A stretch of DNA of 33,043 nucleotides, taken from contig JAILFM010000084.1 of the NCBI GenBank assembly GCA_024697575.1, positions 1 through 33,043 on the forward strand, read 5' to 3'. The notes below the pieces were generated by a model that was not told the DNA's origin, made no database searches, and saw only the letters and a program-made list of their open reading frames with translations. The DNA is from Clostridiales bacterium. GTDB lineage: Bacteria; Bacillota; Clostridia; Oscillospirales; Acutalibacteraceae. Positions 1 through 8,649 of this stretch are shown here, one piece after another. How positions within the stretch are numbered: position 1 is the first letter of the stretch; each line of letters begins with the position of its first letter. Made by a program: the position numbers and the translations under genes.

Positions 1-1
1 C

Positions 2-949
2 GGCGATGAATCGGATTTACCGGTCGGCTGCGGCAGATATAAATTTGTTAAATCCGGTGAAGAAATCGGGCTTGAAGTCAATTCCCTATATAAGAATTAT
101 TCTCCGAATATCGGCAATGTGACTCTTGTTCCGATTAAAGATGTTGATTCAATGCAGTCAAGCCTTTCAATCGGCAACACTGTTTTCAGCTTTGACGATT
201 TATCAAAAGGCGAGTACCTTCGCCTGAGCGCAAAAAATGTCAATGTTACTTTAAATCACCTTATCTTTATCGGTATAAACGGCGCTAATTCCTATTTTTC
301 ATCATCTTTTTTGCGCAGAGCTGTTAATGCTGCAGTTGACCGTGAAAACATTGCTCTTTCAGCCTTCAGGGGATATGCAAAAACGGCTTATTCGCCCTTT
401 AACCCCGATTGGTATCAGCTTCTTTCACGCGACCTTGTTTTTCAGCCCGATGTCGAAACCGCTGAAGACTTTGTTATTTCAAGCGGTGTTGATGTTAAGA
501 ACCGCTATATAAATCTTATTGTTTTTGAAGATAACGCGTTTAAGTGCGAAGCCGCCGGGCTTATTGAAGAATCGCTTGAAAAAATCGGTTTTGCCGTCAA
601 TGTCAAGGAGTGCAGTGAAGAGGAATACAGAAATCTTATTGAAATCGGCGGCTATGATTTATATATCGGAGAAGTCGCTTTGACTGAAAATATGGACCTT
701 AACTGCTTTTTTGCCCCTGAAAATACCTTCGGTGTTGACGGTGAGGGTCAGTCGGCTCTGAGATATTTTGAACTTATGAGCGGCAACTGCGAAATTATGG
801 ACTTTATAAATACTTTTAATGAAGATATTCCGTTTGTCCCTCTTTGCTATCGATGCGCTGTCGCTTCATACACAAACTCGCTCAAGGCGGATTTTACGCC
901 GAATTCGTTTGATGTTTTTTCTGATTTTGAAAGCTGGAAGTTAAACTGA
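2..949 (+). CDS. ABC transporter substrate-binding protein, family 5 (5' partial)
   Basis: The reading frame is open from base 2, so the gene continues beyond the left edge; the GTG at 119 is internal. About 315 C-terminal residues are present. They match the oligopeptide/nickel-binding SBP_bac_5 fold: a glycine-rich stretch before IGLEVN, then IKDVDSMQSSL, then SSFLRRAVNAAVDRENI, which is the family's usual helix after the hinge. The product would be an extracytoplasmic lipoprotein that delivers a peptide or similar solute to an ABC permease, but the signal peptide and substrate-specifying N-terminal lobe are outside the window. The TGA stop overlaps the recG ATG by one base (TGATG), so the two are probably translationally coupled even though their functions look unrelated. 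Substrate cannot be assigned. Confidence 0.85.
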   Translation, partial: GDESDLPVGCGRYKFVKSGEEIGLEVNSLYKNYSPNIGNVTLVPIKDVDSMQSSLSIGNTVFSFDDLSKGEYLRLSAKNVNVTLNHLIFIGINGANSYFSSSFLRRAVNAAVDRENIALSAFRGYAKTAYSPFNPDWYQLLSRDLVFQPDVETAEDFVISSGVDVKNRYINLIVFEDNAFKCEAAGLIEESLEKIGFAVNVKECSEEEYRNLIEIGGYDLYIGEVALTENMDLNCFFAPENTFGVDGEGQSALRYFELMSGNCEIMDFINTFNEDIPFVPLCYRCAVASYTNSLKADFTPNSFDVFSDFESWKLN

Positions 950-3018
950 TGCTGCTGAAATTAAATACCGCCATTAAATTCGTCAAAGGTGTCGGTGAAA
1001 ACCGGGCTCAAAAGTATGTAAAGCTCGGTATTTTCACCGTCGGTGACCTTTTGCGTTTTTATCCAATAAGATTTGAGGACTGGTCAGCGGTTGTTCCCGT
1101 TTCAAGTGTAAATGACGGCGAAGTCGCCTGCGTTCGCGGCGTTGTTGCTTCACCCCCGCGCGAATATATCAAAAGACCGGGGCTTAAGATATACTATGTT
1201 GAAATAAGCGATTCAAGGGATATTTTTGAAGCGTCCTTTTTCAATCAGTCCTATGTTATGGATCAATTTAAAGTCGGTGAGGAATATTATTTTCTCGGTA
1301 AAATGACAATTCTCAGCCGCGGACAATACGGTTCAAACGCTTTAAGATACCTCAATTCTCCTCAGTATATCCGCACCGATAAACTGCCTTCGGGGCTCAC
1401 CCCCGTTTATCGCCAGACCGCGGGTCTTTCTTCAAAGATCATTCAGTCCGCCGTCAAAAATGCTTTTGATTCTCTTGATGATATCGAAGAGCCGCTTCCG
1501 GAAGAGATTGTCAGAAAATACTCCTTTATCTCAAAAAAGAACGCCCTTTACTGTATGCATTTCCCAAAGGATGATTCTCAGCTTGAAAGGGCAAAAAAAC
1601 GCCTTGCCTATGAAGAACTGTTTTTACTTCAGATTGGTCTTATTCGCCTTAAAGCCAAGAACCTTAAAAGCACCTCGTATGTTTTTAATGTTGACTATAC
1701 GCCTGAATTTTGTTCCAGACTGCCTTTTGAGTTGACCGGCGCACAGAAAAGAGCCATATCAGAATGCGTTAAAGATATGAAGAGCGCTTCGCCAATGAAC
1801 AGGCTTCTTCAGGGTGATGTAGGCAGCGGCAAAACCGCCGTAGCCGCCGCGCTGATATACAATGCCGTTAAAAACGGCTGTCAGGCGGCTCTTATGGCGC
1901 CGACTGAAGTGCTTGCCGTTCAGCATTATAACACCATGTCAAAGTTTTTTTTCGGTCAGGGTATCAATATCCGTCTGCTTACAGGCTCTGTCAAAGCCAA
2001 AGAAAAGCGGTTAATCAAAGAAGAACTGAAAAACGGGGAATGCGACCTTGTTATCGGCACTCACGCCGTTATCCAAAAAGATGTTGTGTGCCGAAATGTG
2101 GGGCTTGTGATTACCGATGAACAGCACCGCTTCGGCGTTAATCAGCGCGGCGAACTTTCATCTCTGGGTAAAAATCCGCATACCCTTGTTATGTCCGCAA
2201 CGCCCATTCCGCGAACTCTCTCTTTCATTATTTTCGGTGACCTTGATTTGAGCGTTCTTGACGAGATGCCGGCGGGCAGGCAAAGGGTTGAAACCTACCT
2301 TGTATCATCCGATAAGCGAGAAAGAGCCTACTCCTATGTCAAAAAACACCTTGTAGCCGGCAGACAGGGCTACCTCGTTTGCCCTCTGGTTGAAAACAAA
2401 GAGGACGATGCGTCGCTCGAAATGAAATCCGCAACCGAAAGGTTTGATGAGCTTTCAGCCGGCTTTTTCAGGGGCTTTCGCCTCGGGCTTTTATACGGTA
2501 AGATGAATCCTGCGGAAAAAAAACGGGTTATGGCGGCTTTTGCGGCGGGTGAAATTGACCTTCTGATTTCTACAACTGTTATTGAGGTTGGCGTTGATGT
2601 GCCTAACGCCGTTATTATGGTTATTGAAAACGCGGAGCGTTTCGGGCTTTCGCAGTTACACCAGCTTCGCGGGCGCGTCGGCAGGGGGCAGAATAAATCA
2701 ACCTGTATTCTTATTTCAGACAATCAAAACCCCGATACCATTGAAAGGCTCAGAATAATGACAAAAACTTCGGATGGCTTTAAAATTGCGGATGAAGACC
2801 TGCGCCTTCGCGGGCCTGGCGACTTTTTCGGCTCAAGGCAGCACGGCCTGCCGGATATCAAAACCGCCAATCTGCTTGCGGATACCGCCCTTGTCGCTAA
2901 ATCCAATGCGGATGCCGTCAATCTTCTGTCCCTTGACCCTGAGCTTAAAGATGATAAATATGACCCTCTTAAAGCCGCCGTTAACCGTATGTTTTCACAC
3001 GGATTAGTTGTCAACTGA
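949..3018 (+). CDS. recG: ATP-dependent DNA helicase RecG
   Basis: Superfamily 2 helicase that remodels stalled replication forks and Holliday junctions. At 689 residues it is full length. The N-terminal wedge/OB region covers about residues 1-240. Helicase motifs follow: Walker A GDVGSGKT (289-296), Walker B DEQH with the following RFG (390-393), motif III SATPIPRT (416-423) and motif VI GRVGRG (575-580). The C-terminal part carries the RecG-typical GPGDFFGSRQHGLPD. The ATG overlaps the stop of the preceding transporter gene by one base, and a GGAAG lies upstream inside that gene. No terminator is visible after it; the next gene has its own promoter. The call is secure from motif order and length. 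Confidence 0.98.
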   Translation: MLLKLNTAIKFVKGVGENRAQKYVKLGIFTVGDLLRFYPIRFEDWSAVVPVSSVNDGEVACVRGVVASPPREYIKRPGLKIYYVEISDSRDIFEASFFNQSYVMDQFKVGEEYYFLGKMTILSRGQYGSNALRYLNSPQYIRTDKLPSGLTPVYRQTAGLSSKIIQSAVKNAFDSLDDIEEPLPEEIVRKYSFISKKNALYCMHFPKDDSQLERAKKRLAYEELFLLQIGLIRLKAKNLKSTSYVFNVDYTPEFCSRLPFELTGAQKRAISECVKDMKSASPMNRLLQGDVGSGKTAVAAALIYNAVKNGCQAALMAPTEVLAVQHYNTMSKFFFGQGINIRLLTGSVKAKEKRLIKEELKNGECDLVIGTHAVIQKDVVCRNVGLVITDEQHRFGVNQRGELSSLGKNPHTLVMSATPIPRTLSFIIFGDLDLSVLDEMPAGRQRVETYLVSSDKRERAYSYVKKHLVAGRQGYLVCPLVENKEDDASLEMKSATERFDELSAGFFRGFRLGLLYGKMNPAEKKRVMAAFAAGEIDLLISTTVIEVGVDVPNAVIMVIENAERFGLSQLHQLRGRVGRGQNKSTCILISDNQNPDTIERLRIMTKTSDGFKIADEDLRLRGPGDFFGSRQHGLPDIKTANLLADTALVAKSNADAVNLLSLDPELKDDKYDPLKAAVNRMFSHGLVVN

Positions 3019-3066
3019 ATTTTCTGAACTTTCTCAATAATCTGTTCACATTTTTTTCACATTATA

Positions 3067-3095
3067 TTGACTGAAAAAAATTGATAATATATAAT
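3067..3095 (+). promoter_or_regulatory. Sigma-A promoter of the uracil/xanthine permease
   Basis: TTGACT at 3067-3072 and a perfect TATAAT at 3090-3095 are separated by 17 bases. Transcription should start near 3102, giving a leader of about 63 bases that begins with the hairpin at 3106-3132. Confidence 0.8.
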
Positions 3096-3105
3096 ATTTA
3101 TTTAG

Positions 3106-3132
3106 TCAGGGCAAAACGGTTTGCCGCCCTGA
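3106..3132 (+). promoter_or_regulatory. Leader hairpin with two alternative stems
   Basis: In the 5' leader, TCAGGGC (3106-3112) can pair with GCCCTGA (3126-3132), a perfect 7-bp stem. GGCAAA (3110-3115) can instead pair with TTTGCC (3120-3125) over an ACGG loop. The stems share bases 3110-3112, so they compete. There is no U run, so it is not a simple terminator, and it is too short for a purine riboswitch. It may stabilise the mRNA 5' end or bind a regulator; function is unknown. Confidence 0.45.
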
Positions 3133-3164
3133 AATATTATTTTAATTAATTCGGGAGGAATTTT

Positions 3165-4508
3165 ATGAATCTGGCGTATGGTGTTACTGACAGACCCAAG
3201 TTCGGTAGGCTCATTGTTTTTGCTTTTCAGCAGCTGCTTGCAATCCTTGCGGCGACAATTGCCGTGCCTTCAATCATCGGCAACGGTATGAGCCAGTCCG
3301 CCGCTCTTTTCGGCGCGGGTGTCGGCACAATCGTTTACCTTCTTTTTACTCAGTTCAAGAGCCCTGTTTTCCTCGGTTCTTCGTTCGCGTTCATCGGCTC
3401 AATGTTCGCGGCTTTTGCCGGCGGCGTTTCGGCTGCAAGGGGCTTTGCCGGTCTTATTCTCGGCGCTGTTTTTGCGGGTCTTGTTTATGTTGTTATCGCC
3501 CTTGTTGTTAAGTTTGCAGGCGTTAAGTGGATTGACAAGCTTATGCCCGCCGTTGTTATCGGCCCCACGGTCGCTATTATCGGGCTTTCACTTGCCGGCA
3601 ACGCTGTCGGTGACGCTCTTAAATACGCCGCCAACGAGGGCTCAGGTTATATCATGGGTCTTAAGGGCTGGCTCGGCTTTATCTGCGCCCTTGTCACTCT
3701 TTTCACTGTTATTCTTTGCTCTGTTTACGGCAAAAAGATGACAAAGCTTATTCCTTTCATTATCGGTATTCTTGCCGGTTATGTTGTTGCTCTCATCTTC
3801 ACCCTTATCGGCAAAAAGGCAGGTAATGACGCCTTTATTATTCTTGATTTCTCCGCTTTTTCATCCCTTCAGTGGATACCCGATTTTTCGTTCATTAAAG
3901 CCGGCGTTTCCGGTTTTAAAGAGATTGACGCTTCTTATGTAGGCACAATCGCCGTTGCTTATGTTCCCGTTGCGTTTGTTGTTTTTGCCGAGCATATTGC
4001 GGACCATAAAAACCTTTCTTCCGTCATCGGCTCTGAGCTTCTTGAAGACCCCGGTCTTCACAGAACCCTTTTGGGCGACGGTATCGGCTCAATGGTCGGC
4101 GCGTTTTTCGGCGGTTGCCCCAACACTACATACGGCGAATCCGTCGGCTGTGTTGCCATCACCGGCAATGCCTCTGTTGTCACAATCCTTGCGACTGCTA
4201 TTCTCGCTGTCGTTGCTTCGTTCTTTGCTCCGTTTGTAGCCTTTTTGTCAACCATTCCTTCGTGCGTTATGGGCGGCGTTTGCATCACCCTTTACGGCTT
4301 TATCGCTGTCAGCGGTCTTAAGATGATTCAGGGTGTTGACCTTAACGATAACAGAAATCTCTTTGTTGTCGCTACTATTCTTATCTGCGGTATCGGCTCA
4401 ATGACCCTCAACATCGGCAGCGTTACCGTTACCGAAATTGCCGCGGCTCTTATCCTCGGCATTATCGTCAACATCGCTGTTTCAAGGGGCAAGAAAGAAG
4501 AAGCCTGA
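3165..4508 (+). CDS. uraA: Uracil/xanthine permease, NCS2 family (UraA-like)
   Basis: Nucleobase:cation symporter-2 family membrane protein, 447 residues and almost wholly hydrophobic, fitting 14 membrane segments. Family landmarks are visible. The TM8 substrate-binding glutamate lies in FAEH (E276). The TM10 motif NTTYGES has N320 and E325, equivalent to the UraA pair Glu241/Glu290. The role is proton-coupled uptake of uracil, or possibly xanthine; the sequence alone does not settle which. It has a strong ribosome binding site (GGGAGGA ending 5 bases before ATG), its own promoter and its own terminator, so it is monocistronic. Third codon positions are rich in T, as in recG. Confidence 0.9.
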   Translation: MNLAYGVTDRPKFGRLIVFAFQQLLAILAATIAVPSIIGNGMSQSAALFGAGVGTIVYLLFTQFKSPVFLGSSFAFIGSMFAAFAGGVSAARGFAGLILGAVFAGLVYVVIALVVKFAGVKWIDKLMPAVVIGPTVAIIGLSLAGNAVGDALKYAANEGSGYIMGLKGWLGFICALVTLFTVILCSVYGKKMTKLIPFIIGILAGYVVALIFTLIGKKAGNDAFIILDFSAFSSLQWIPDFSFIKAGVSGFKEIDASYVGTIAVAYVPVAFVVFAEHIADHKNLSSVIGSELLEDPGLHRTLLGDGIGSMVGAFFGGCPNTTYGESVGCVAITGNASVVTILATAILAVVASFFAPFVAFLSTIPSCVMGGVCITLYGFIAVSGLKMIQGVDLNDNRNLFVVATILICGIGSMTLNIGSVTVTEIAAALILGIIVNIAVSRGKKEEA

Positions 4509-4537
4509 CAATAGTTTAATATTCAACAAGCCATAAT

Positions 4538-4565
4538 GCCGACCTCAAGGGGTCGGCTCTTTTAT
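4538..4565 (+). terminator. Rho-independent terminator of the permease gene
   Basis: GCCGACC (4538-4544), a 6-base loop, then GGTCGGC (4551-4557) make a perfect 7-bp GC-rich stem followed by TCTTTTATT. It lies 30 bases after the permease stop. Confidence 0.85.
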
Positions 4566-4624
4566 TGTCTGTTGTTTGATAAAGATAGCGTTTCACAAAA
4601 TATGAATTTTCGGGGTATTGTATT

Positions 4625-5449
4625 ATGGAAATTACAGGGGATAGTATTCAAGCTTTTAAACACTGGCTCATTAATGAAGAAAAAAGAGCCGCCACCATTC
4701 AGAAATATGTGCGTATTATTAAAAATCTTATGCTATTTCTCAGCGGCAGAGAGATTTGCAAAGAGCTGATTCTCGAATGGAAAGACAGCCTTATAACATC
4801 TGCCGGTCTGTCGCCCAAAACCGTCAACAGCTATATAGCGGCGTTTGAAGCCTATTGCCGCTTTGCGGAAATTAATATCAGGCTTAAGTATCACCGCGTA
4901 CAGAAAAAAATGTTTAATGACGAAAGTAAAAATATTACGAAGGAGGAGTATAACCGCCTGATAAAAGCCGCTGTGAAAGATGAAAGAACTGCGCTTGTGA
5001 TTGAAACCATCGGCGCAACGGGCATCAGGGTATCGGAGCTTAAATTCATAACTTTTGACGCCGCGTTAAGAGGCAGCGCCGTTATTAATCTCAAGGGTAA
5101 GGTGCGAACCGTTCTTATCCCCGGCAAACTTTGCAGAAAGCTCATTAAATATGCCAAAAGGCATTCGATAACCGGTGAGATTTTTGTTACAAAAAGCGGT
5201 AAATCACTTTCAAGAAAATATATCTGGCAAAAGATGAAGACCCTTTGTAAAAAAGCCGGCGTTGATAAAACCAAGGTATTTCCTCATAATCTGCGTCATC
5301 TATTCGCGCGCCTTTTTTATAAAACCACGCGGAATTTAGCCTACCTTGCCGATATCCTCGGGCATTCGTCCATTGAAACAACGCGTATCTATCTTGTCAC
5401 CGGCATTCAGGAACATGCAAAAATGATTGAATCCATGGGAATGGTGTAG
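4625..5449 (+). CDS. Tyrosine recombinase / phage-type integrase (XerC/D-like)
   Basis: 274-residue site-specific recombinase that would cut and rejoin DNA through a phosphotyrosine link. An N-terminal SAM-like core-binding domain spans about residues 5-90, and the catalytic domain about 110-270. All catalytic residues are present: R135 (GIRVSEL), K159 (KGKVRTV hairpin), H221 and R224 (HNLRHLF), H247 (LGHSSIETT) and the nucleophile Y256 (RIYL). It is the size of XerC/XerD and lacks the extra arm-binding domain of many phage integrases. Upstream spacing is weak (GGGG about 11 bases before ATG). No structural, excision or cargo genes accompany it. It abuts a decayed ATPase and an inverted-repeat element, which suggests the remnant of an element or a solitary recombinase. 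Housekeeping XerC/D is less likely because of that context. Confidence 0.9.
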   Translation: MEITGDSIQAFKHWLINEEKRAATIQKYVRIIKNLMLFLSGREICKELILEWKDSLITSAGLSPKTVNSYIAAFEAYCRFAEINIRLKYHRVQKKMFNDESKNITKEEYNRLIKAAVKDERTALVIETIGATGIRVSELKFITFDAALRGSAVINLKGKVRTVLIPGKLCRKLIKYAKRHSITGEIFVTKSGKSLSRKYIWQKMKTLCKKAGVDKTKVFPHNLRHLFARLFYKTTRNLAYLADILGHSSIETTRIYLVTGIQEHAKMIESMGMV

Positions 5450-5954
5450 CCGGCTGTACCTTACGAAGATGAATTCCTTTACCGAAGAGTTCCGTCATAA
5501 AATCAGAGAATATCTTATAAACCACGGGGTAAAATCGGATAATATAATCAGCTTTGAGCTTGACAAAGTCAAGGATTTATTTTACAGAAATCCGCTTGAG
5601 CTTGCTTTGGATGTAAGAAAACGGGTTGAAAATAAAAATGAAGAATTCTATCTCTTTATTGATGAAATTCAGATGTCGGACGAAGTTCCGAATCCATATA
5701 ATCCCGAGGGCAGGAATGTAACATTTAATGACGCTCTTAATGATTTAAAATCGCTTCCTAATCTTGACATTTATGTTACCGGCAGTAACTCAAAAATTCG
5801 GGTAACTTTGTTCCGGTTGCGAGAGAGATTGATTTTATTTCGACTAAAGGTGCCAAAAAGATATACATTCAGTCCGCCTACGCTGTGCAGACCGATGAAA
5901 AAATCGCAATGGAAAGCAAACCGCTCGGCTTAAACGGTGATTCATTCCCGAAGA
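5450..5954 (+). pseudogene. Decayed DUF4143/AAA_14-type ATPase
   Basis: Frame 3 from about 5450 reads as the middle of an AAA_14 ATPase: a helix after the lost P-loop, SFELDKVKDLFYRNP, Walker B FYLFIDEIQ and the sensor stretch DIYVTGSNSK near 5790. Walker A is absent. Immediately afterwards similarity jumps, in another frame (from about 5813), to the C-terminal DUF4143 signature EIDFISTKGAKKIYIQSAYA, ending SFPKI at 5954. Intact family members have roughly 200-250 residues between these two parts, so an internal deletion removed the middle. The end is cut exactly where the inverted-repeat element starts. It cannot make a functional enzyme. Family assignment is by motif memory, not by a search. 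Confidence 0.8.
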
Positions 5955-6121
5955 TAAGGCAATACCGCACAATTCAGGTATGCGGATTGCGAAGTAAGAT
6001 TTTTCGTCAGATGATACAAAAATCGAAGTTGATACTTTGTGTATTGACTGAGATTTTTGTGAAATATGACGGAATAATATTCGCGCAAGAAGCGTGCCGC
6101 GTATTGTGCGGTATTGCCTTA
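5955..6121. mobile_element. MITE-like element with 19-bp perfect terminal inverted repeats
   Basis: TAAGGCAATACCGCACAAT at 5955-5973 is repeated as its exact reverse complement at 6103-6121, enclosing 129 bases without a convincing gene. The outermost TA on each side could be a TA target duplication around a 17-bp repeat, as in Tc1/mariner-type insertions. The left end falls directly after the SFPKI codons of the DUF4143 remnant, so it looks like an insertion into that gene. Size (167 bp), symmetry and lack of a transposase fit a miniature inverted-repeat transposable element mobilised in trans. Copies elsewhere cannot be seen from this window. Confidence 0.65.
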
Positions 6122-6141
6122 ATACATCCCCGTCTGCATTT

Positions 6142-8649
6142 TTAAAACATGAAGCTGAAAAAGATATAACCGATTTTGCGTTTAAAGCTCATCTTTTTAA
6201 AAGCAAGCTTTGTTGACGATTTGAGTTTTTCAATAACAAAATCATACTCGTCTTTTGTGAAATCCGGACCGTAAAGAACCTTCTCAATTTTTTCACAAAA
6301 TCCGCCTGCGGCTATGCCTTCAAGGCAGTGCAATGACTCCATCTTGTCGGAAAGCTCCCTTACCGACGCATTTTTAAAAGATTGTTTATCATAATAAACC
6401 GCGGTTTCATAAAGGTGAGAATACCTTGCAAAGGCGTTTTTTCTGTCGTCATTTGAATTAAAGCTTAAATGCCGCGGCAAAACCCTTTTAAGCATCAGGA
6501 AAAGGTAGAAAGCGAAGGCGATAGAAACAAGCGTTAACGCCAAAGCGCCGAAAACGGTTTTATCTTCATCGCTGTCCCGCCCGTCACCTGTCAACGAGTC
6601 TGACGAAACGGTTTCACTGCCGGAATAATCTTCCATAAGCGACAGCGAGCCGAAAAGTCTTGAGAGCAATCCGCCGCCCTGTGAAGAAGACGCGCCGCCG
6701 TCATCGACAGCCATTGCGAGGGTGGCTTCAACAGTACGCCAGCCTATCTGATTGTCAAACACCTCAACCCAGGCGTGCCGCTTAGAGTCCGGCACTGAGA
6801 CGGTCTTGACAACGCTGTCCGTAACATAATCGGCATCAATCCATTCCGACGCGTCTTCACCGGAAACAGTTTGAGCGGAAAGAAACTCGATTGAATCCAC
6901 GGCATAGCCTTCCGCATACCTTGCAGGTATACCGAGGTATCTGAATATCATAACGGCGGCGGAAGCGTAGTGCTGACAATAACCCTTCTTATTCTCAGTT
7001 AAAAAATAGCTGATGTAGTTCCTGTCAGGGGGCATTTTGCCGGGTCTCAGGGTATATTCATAGTTTTCTTCAAGCGCGGCGACAACGGCATTGATAACGC
7101 CGGGATCGTCTTTATTTATCCCGTATTCTTTGCAGAAAGCTTCAATATCCGGCTTAATCTCATCCGGAACATACAGCGCATTTGAATAAGCGTCTTCAAT
7201 AACGGCAACGCTCGTCACAGCGTCCGGGGTGACCATCGCTTCACCCGGCTGCGTTTCTTCATCGAGCGTATAGACGGTGTAATATACCGTGTCATCATTA
7301 TCGTAAACGGACCTTAGCGAATACTGTGCTTCGCCCGAACCGATGCAGCGGAAATTGCCGTCAAGCAGAGAATAATAAGGCACATTCAGCGGCGTTCCTA
7401 TGAGCCTTGAATCCGCAATTCTCACGCCGATTTTATGCTTGCTCTTACAAAGGTTCCTTTCGCCTTCAAAATCGTTCTTTAAAAGGTTTGCCGTGAACAT
7501 AAACTGACTTTTTCCGTCAATGGAAATATCACCGCGCTGCCAGCGAAGTCCGGCATTGTCAAATGTATAGCCGACAAAGCTTCTTAAATACATTCTGTCA
7601 ACCTTATAATTGACAAGGGTTACCTTCAGGTCGGGCTTTCCGTCAAATGAAATCGAGTCCGAATCCGACAACCTTCCCGCTTCATTGGAAAGACCGTCGC
7701 TTTTTCTGAAAGCGTCAAAGCCGTATGAAAGAAAGTTCTTGACCTGCCTTTCGCTCGACGCTTTCAGGGCGCTTTGAGCAAAGCGGGAATCAAAGCTTTC
7801 GCTTGATACCGTTAAAAAAGTCAGGGCTGAAATCGCAAAGATAAAAACAAGCCAAAGAACGGCAATTTTTGAAACATTCACCGAATCGGTTACGAAGCCG
7901 TAGCTGTGACGGTGTTTTTTGATTGAAGAGGTTGACTGCATACTGCTTGTCAGCCCGTTATAAGCGCCGGTGAATTTGATTATCAGAACAAGACCCCAGC
8001 TTGTGGCGAGCATAACCATGCCCGCTGTCGACGCCTTAAGCCCGAAATACATACCGGACTGCGAAATTGTCCCCGTTATAAGGCACAGCATAACGAGTTT
8101 CATTTTTTCGGAGACAAATATGTTGACAATCAGCATTGTAGCAGCAGCGACAATGCAAAGAGAAACCGTCATTGCTGTGCCGGTATCCTCATAAAAAACC
8201 GGAAACTCTCTTAAAAAGGGCAGAGAACTTACAGAGTCTATCTTTTTTAAACAACTGTTGAGAACTGCCGAAAGACCGCTGTTGATAATCACAAAATATC
8301 TCAGACCCCCGGCGATAATCGAAACAAGCACCAAAAGATATGTGATTATTTTCGCGGGATTTGCGATATACATAAACGAAAAAATCATTGAAAAAGCAGC
8401 GCAGGTTATAAGCAAAGGCGTTTTGCCGACATTTAAAGAAAATGACGTTACAACGCACAGATATGTGCCGAAAACCGAAAAAAACAGAATAAGGGCGTTG
8501 ACGGCATATTTAAGGTAAGGGAACGAAGCGTCCGCGCCTTCGATCTGCTGCGAAAATGCTATCCCTGTTTTTTTTGAAAGCTCGTTTCTGTAAGCCTCAA
8601 TTTTCTTTTCACGGCGGCTTGTCTTTTTCTTTTTTGATTTTAAAGCCAT
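6142..8649 (-). CDS. Membrane-anchored transglutaminase-like protein (TgpA-type)
   Basis: 835 residues. A lysine-rich cytoplasmic start is followed by about seven membrane segments between residues 45 and 285. A large extracytoplasmic region has a transglutaminase-like core with C558 (KKGYCQHYAS), H625 (KRHAWVEVF) and an acidic third residue E641 (TVEATL, where many family members have Asp). A single membrane segment near 695-720 leads to a cytoplasmic tail resembling DUF4129. Family members are thought to be surface proteases or crosslinkers; substrates are unknown. The start overlaps the DUF58 gene by 10 bases. The order MoxR-DUF58-transglutaminase is the widespread arrangement for this set. 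The last residues are basic and aromatic and run to a stop 20 bases from the inverted-repeat element, so the extreme C-terminus may have been altered. Confidence 0.92.
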   Translation of the reverse strand: MALKSKKKKTSRREKKIEAYRNELSKKTGIAFSQQIEGADASFPYLKYAVNALILFFSVFGTYLCVVTSFSLNVGKTPLLITCAAFSMIFSFMYIANPAKIITYLLVLVSIIAGGLRYFVIINSGLSAVLNSCLKKIDSVSSLPFLREFPVFYEDTGTAMTVSLCIVAAATMLIVNIFVSEKMKLVMLCLITGTISQSGMYFGLKASTAGMVMLATSWGLVLIIKFTGAYNGLTSSMQSTSSIKKHRHSYGFVTDSVNVSKIAVLWLVFIFAISALTFLTVSSESFDSRFAQSALKASSERQVKNFLSYGFDAFRKSDGLSNEAGRLSDSDSISFDGKPDLKVTLVNYKVDRMYLRSFVGYTFDNAGLRWQRGDISIDGKSQFMFTANLLKNDFEGERNLCKSKHKIGVRIADSRLIGTPLNVPYYSLLDGNFRCIGSGEAQYSLRSVYDNDDTVYYTVYTLDEETQPGEAMVTPDAVTSVAVIEDAYSNALYVPDEIKPDIEAFCKEYGINKDDPGVINAVVAALEENYEYTLRPGKMPPDRNYISYFLTENKKGYCQHYASAAVMIFRYLGIPARYAEGYAVDSIEFLSAQTVSGEDASEWIDADYVTDSVVKTVSVPDSKRHAWVEVFDNQIGWRTVEATLAMAVDDGGASSSQGGGLLSRLFGSLSLMEDYSGSETVSSDSLTGDGRDSDEDKTVFGALALTLVSIAFAFYLFLMLKRVLPRHLSFNSNDDRKNAFARYSHLYETAVYYDKQSFKNASVRELSDKMESLHCLEGIAAGGFCEKIEKVLYGPDFTKDEYDFVIEKLKSSTKLAFKKMSFKRKIGYIFFSFMF

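Noticed and set aside
3084-3098. AT-rich TGATAATATATAATA considered as a dif recombination site
   Set aside because: It is fully explained by the -10 region of the permease promoter and lacks recognisable XerC and XerD arms.
3100-3164. Purine riboswitch in the permease leader
   Set aside because: The leader is too short and has none of the conserved junction bases; only a simple hairpin is visible.
5427-5468. ATG at 5427 as start of the ATPase
   Set aside because: It lies inside the recombinase gene, and the frame lacks the P-loop that a real ATPase start would precede.
5885-6145. Open frame across the C-terminal ATPase remnant and the inverted-repeat element
   Set aside because: Its second half is made of the inverted-repeat element itself, and its start is internal to the DUF4143 remnant.
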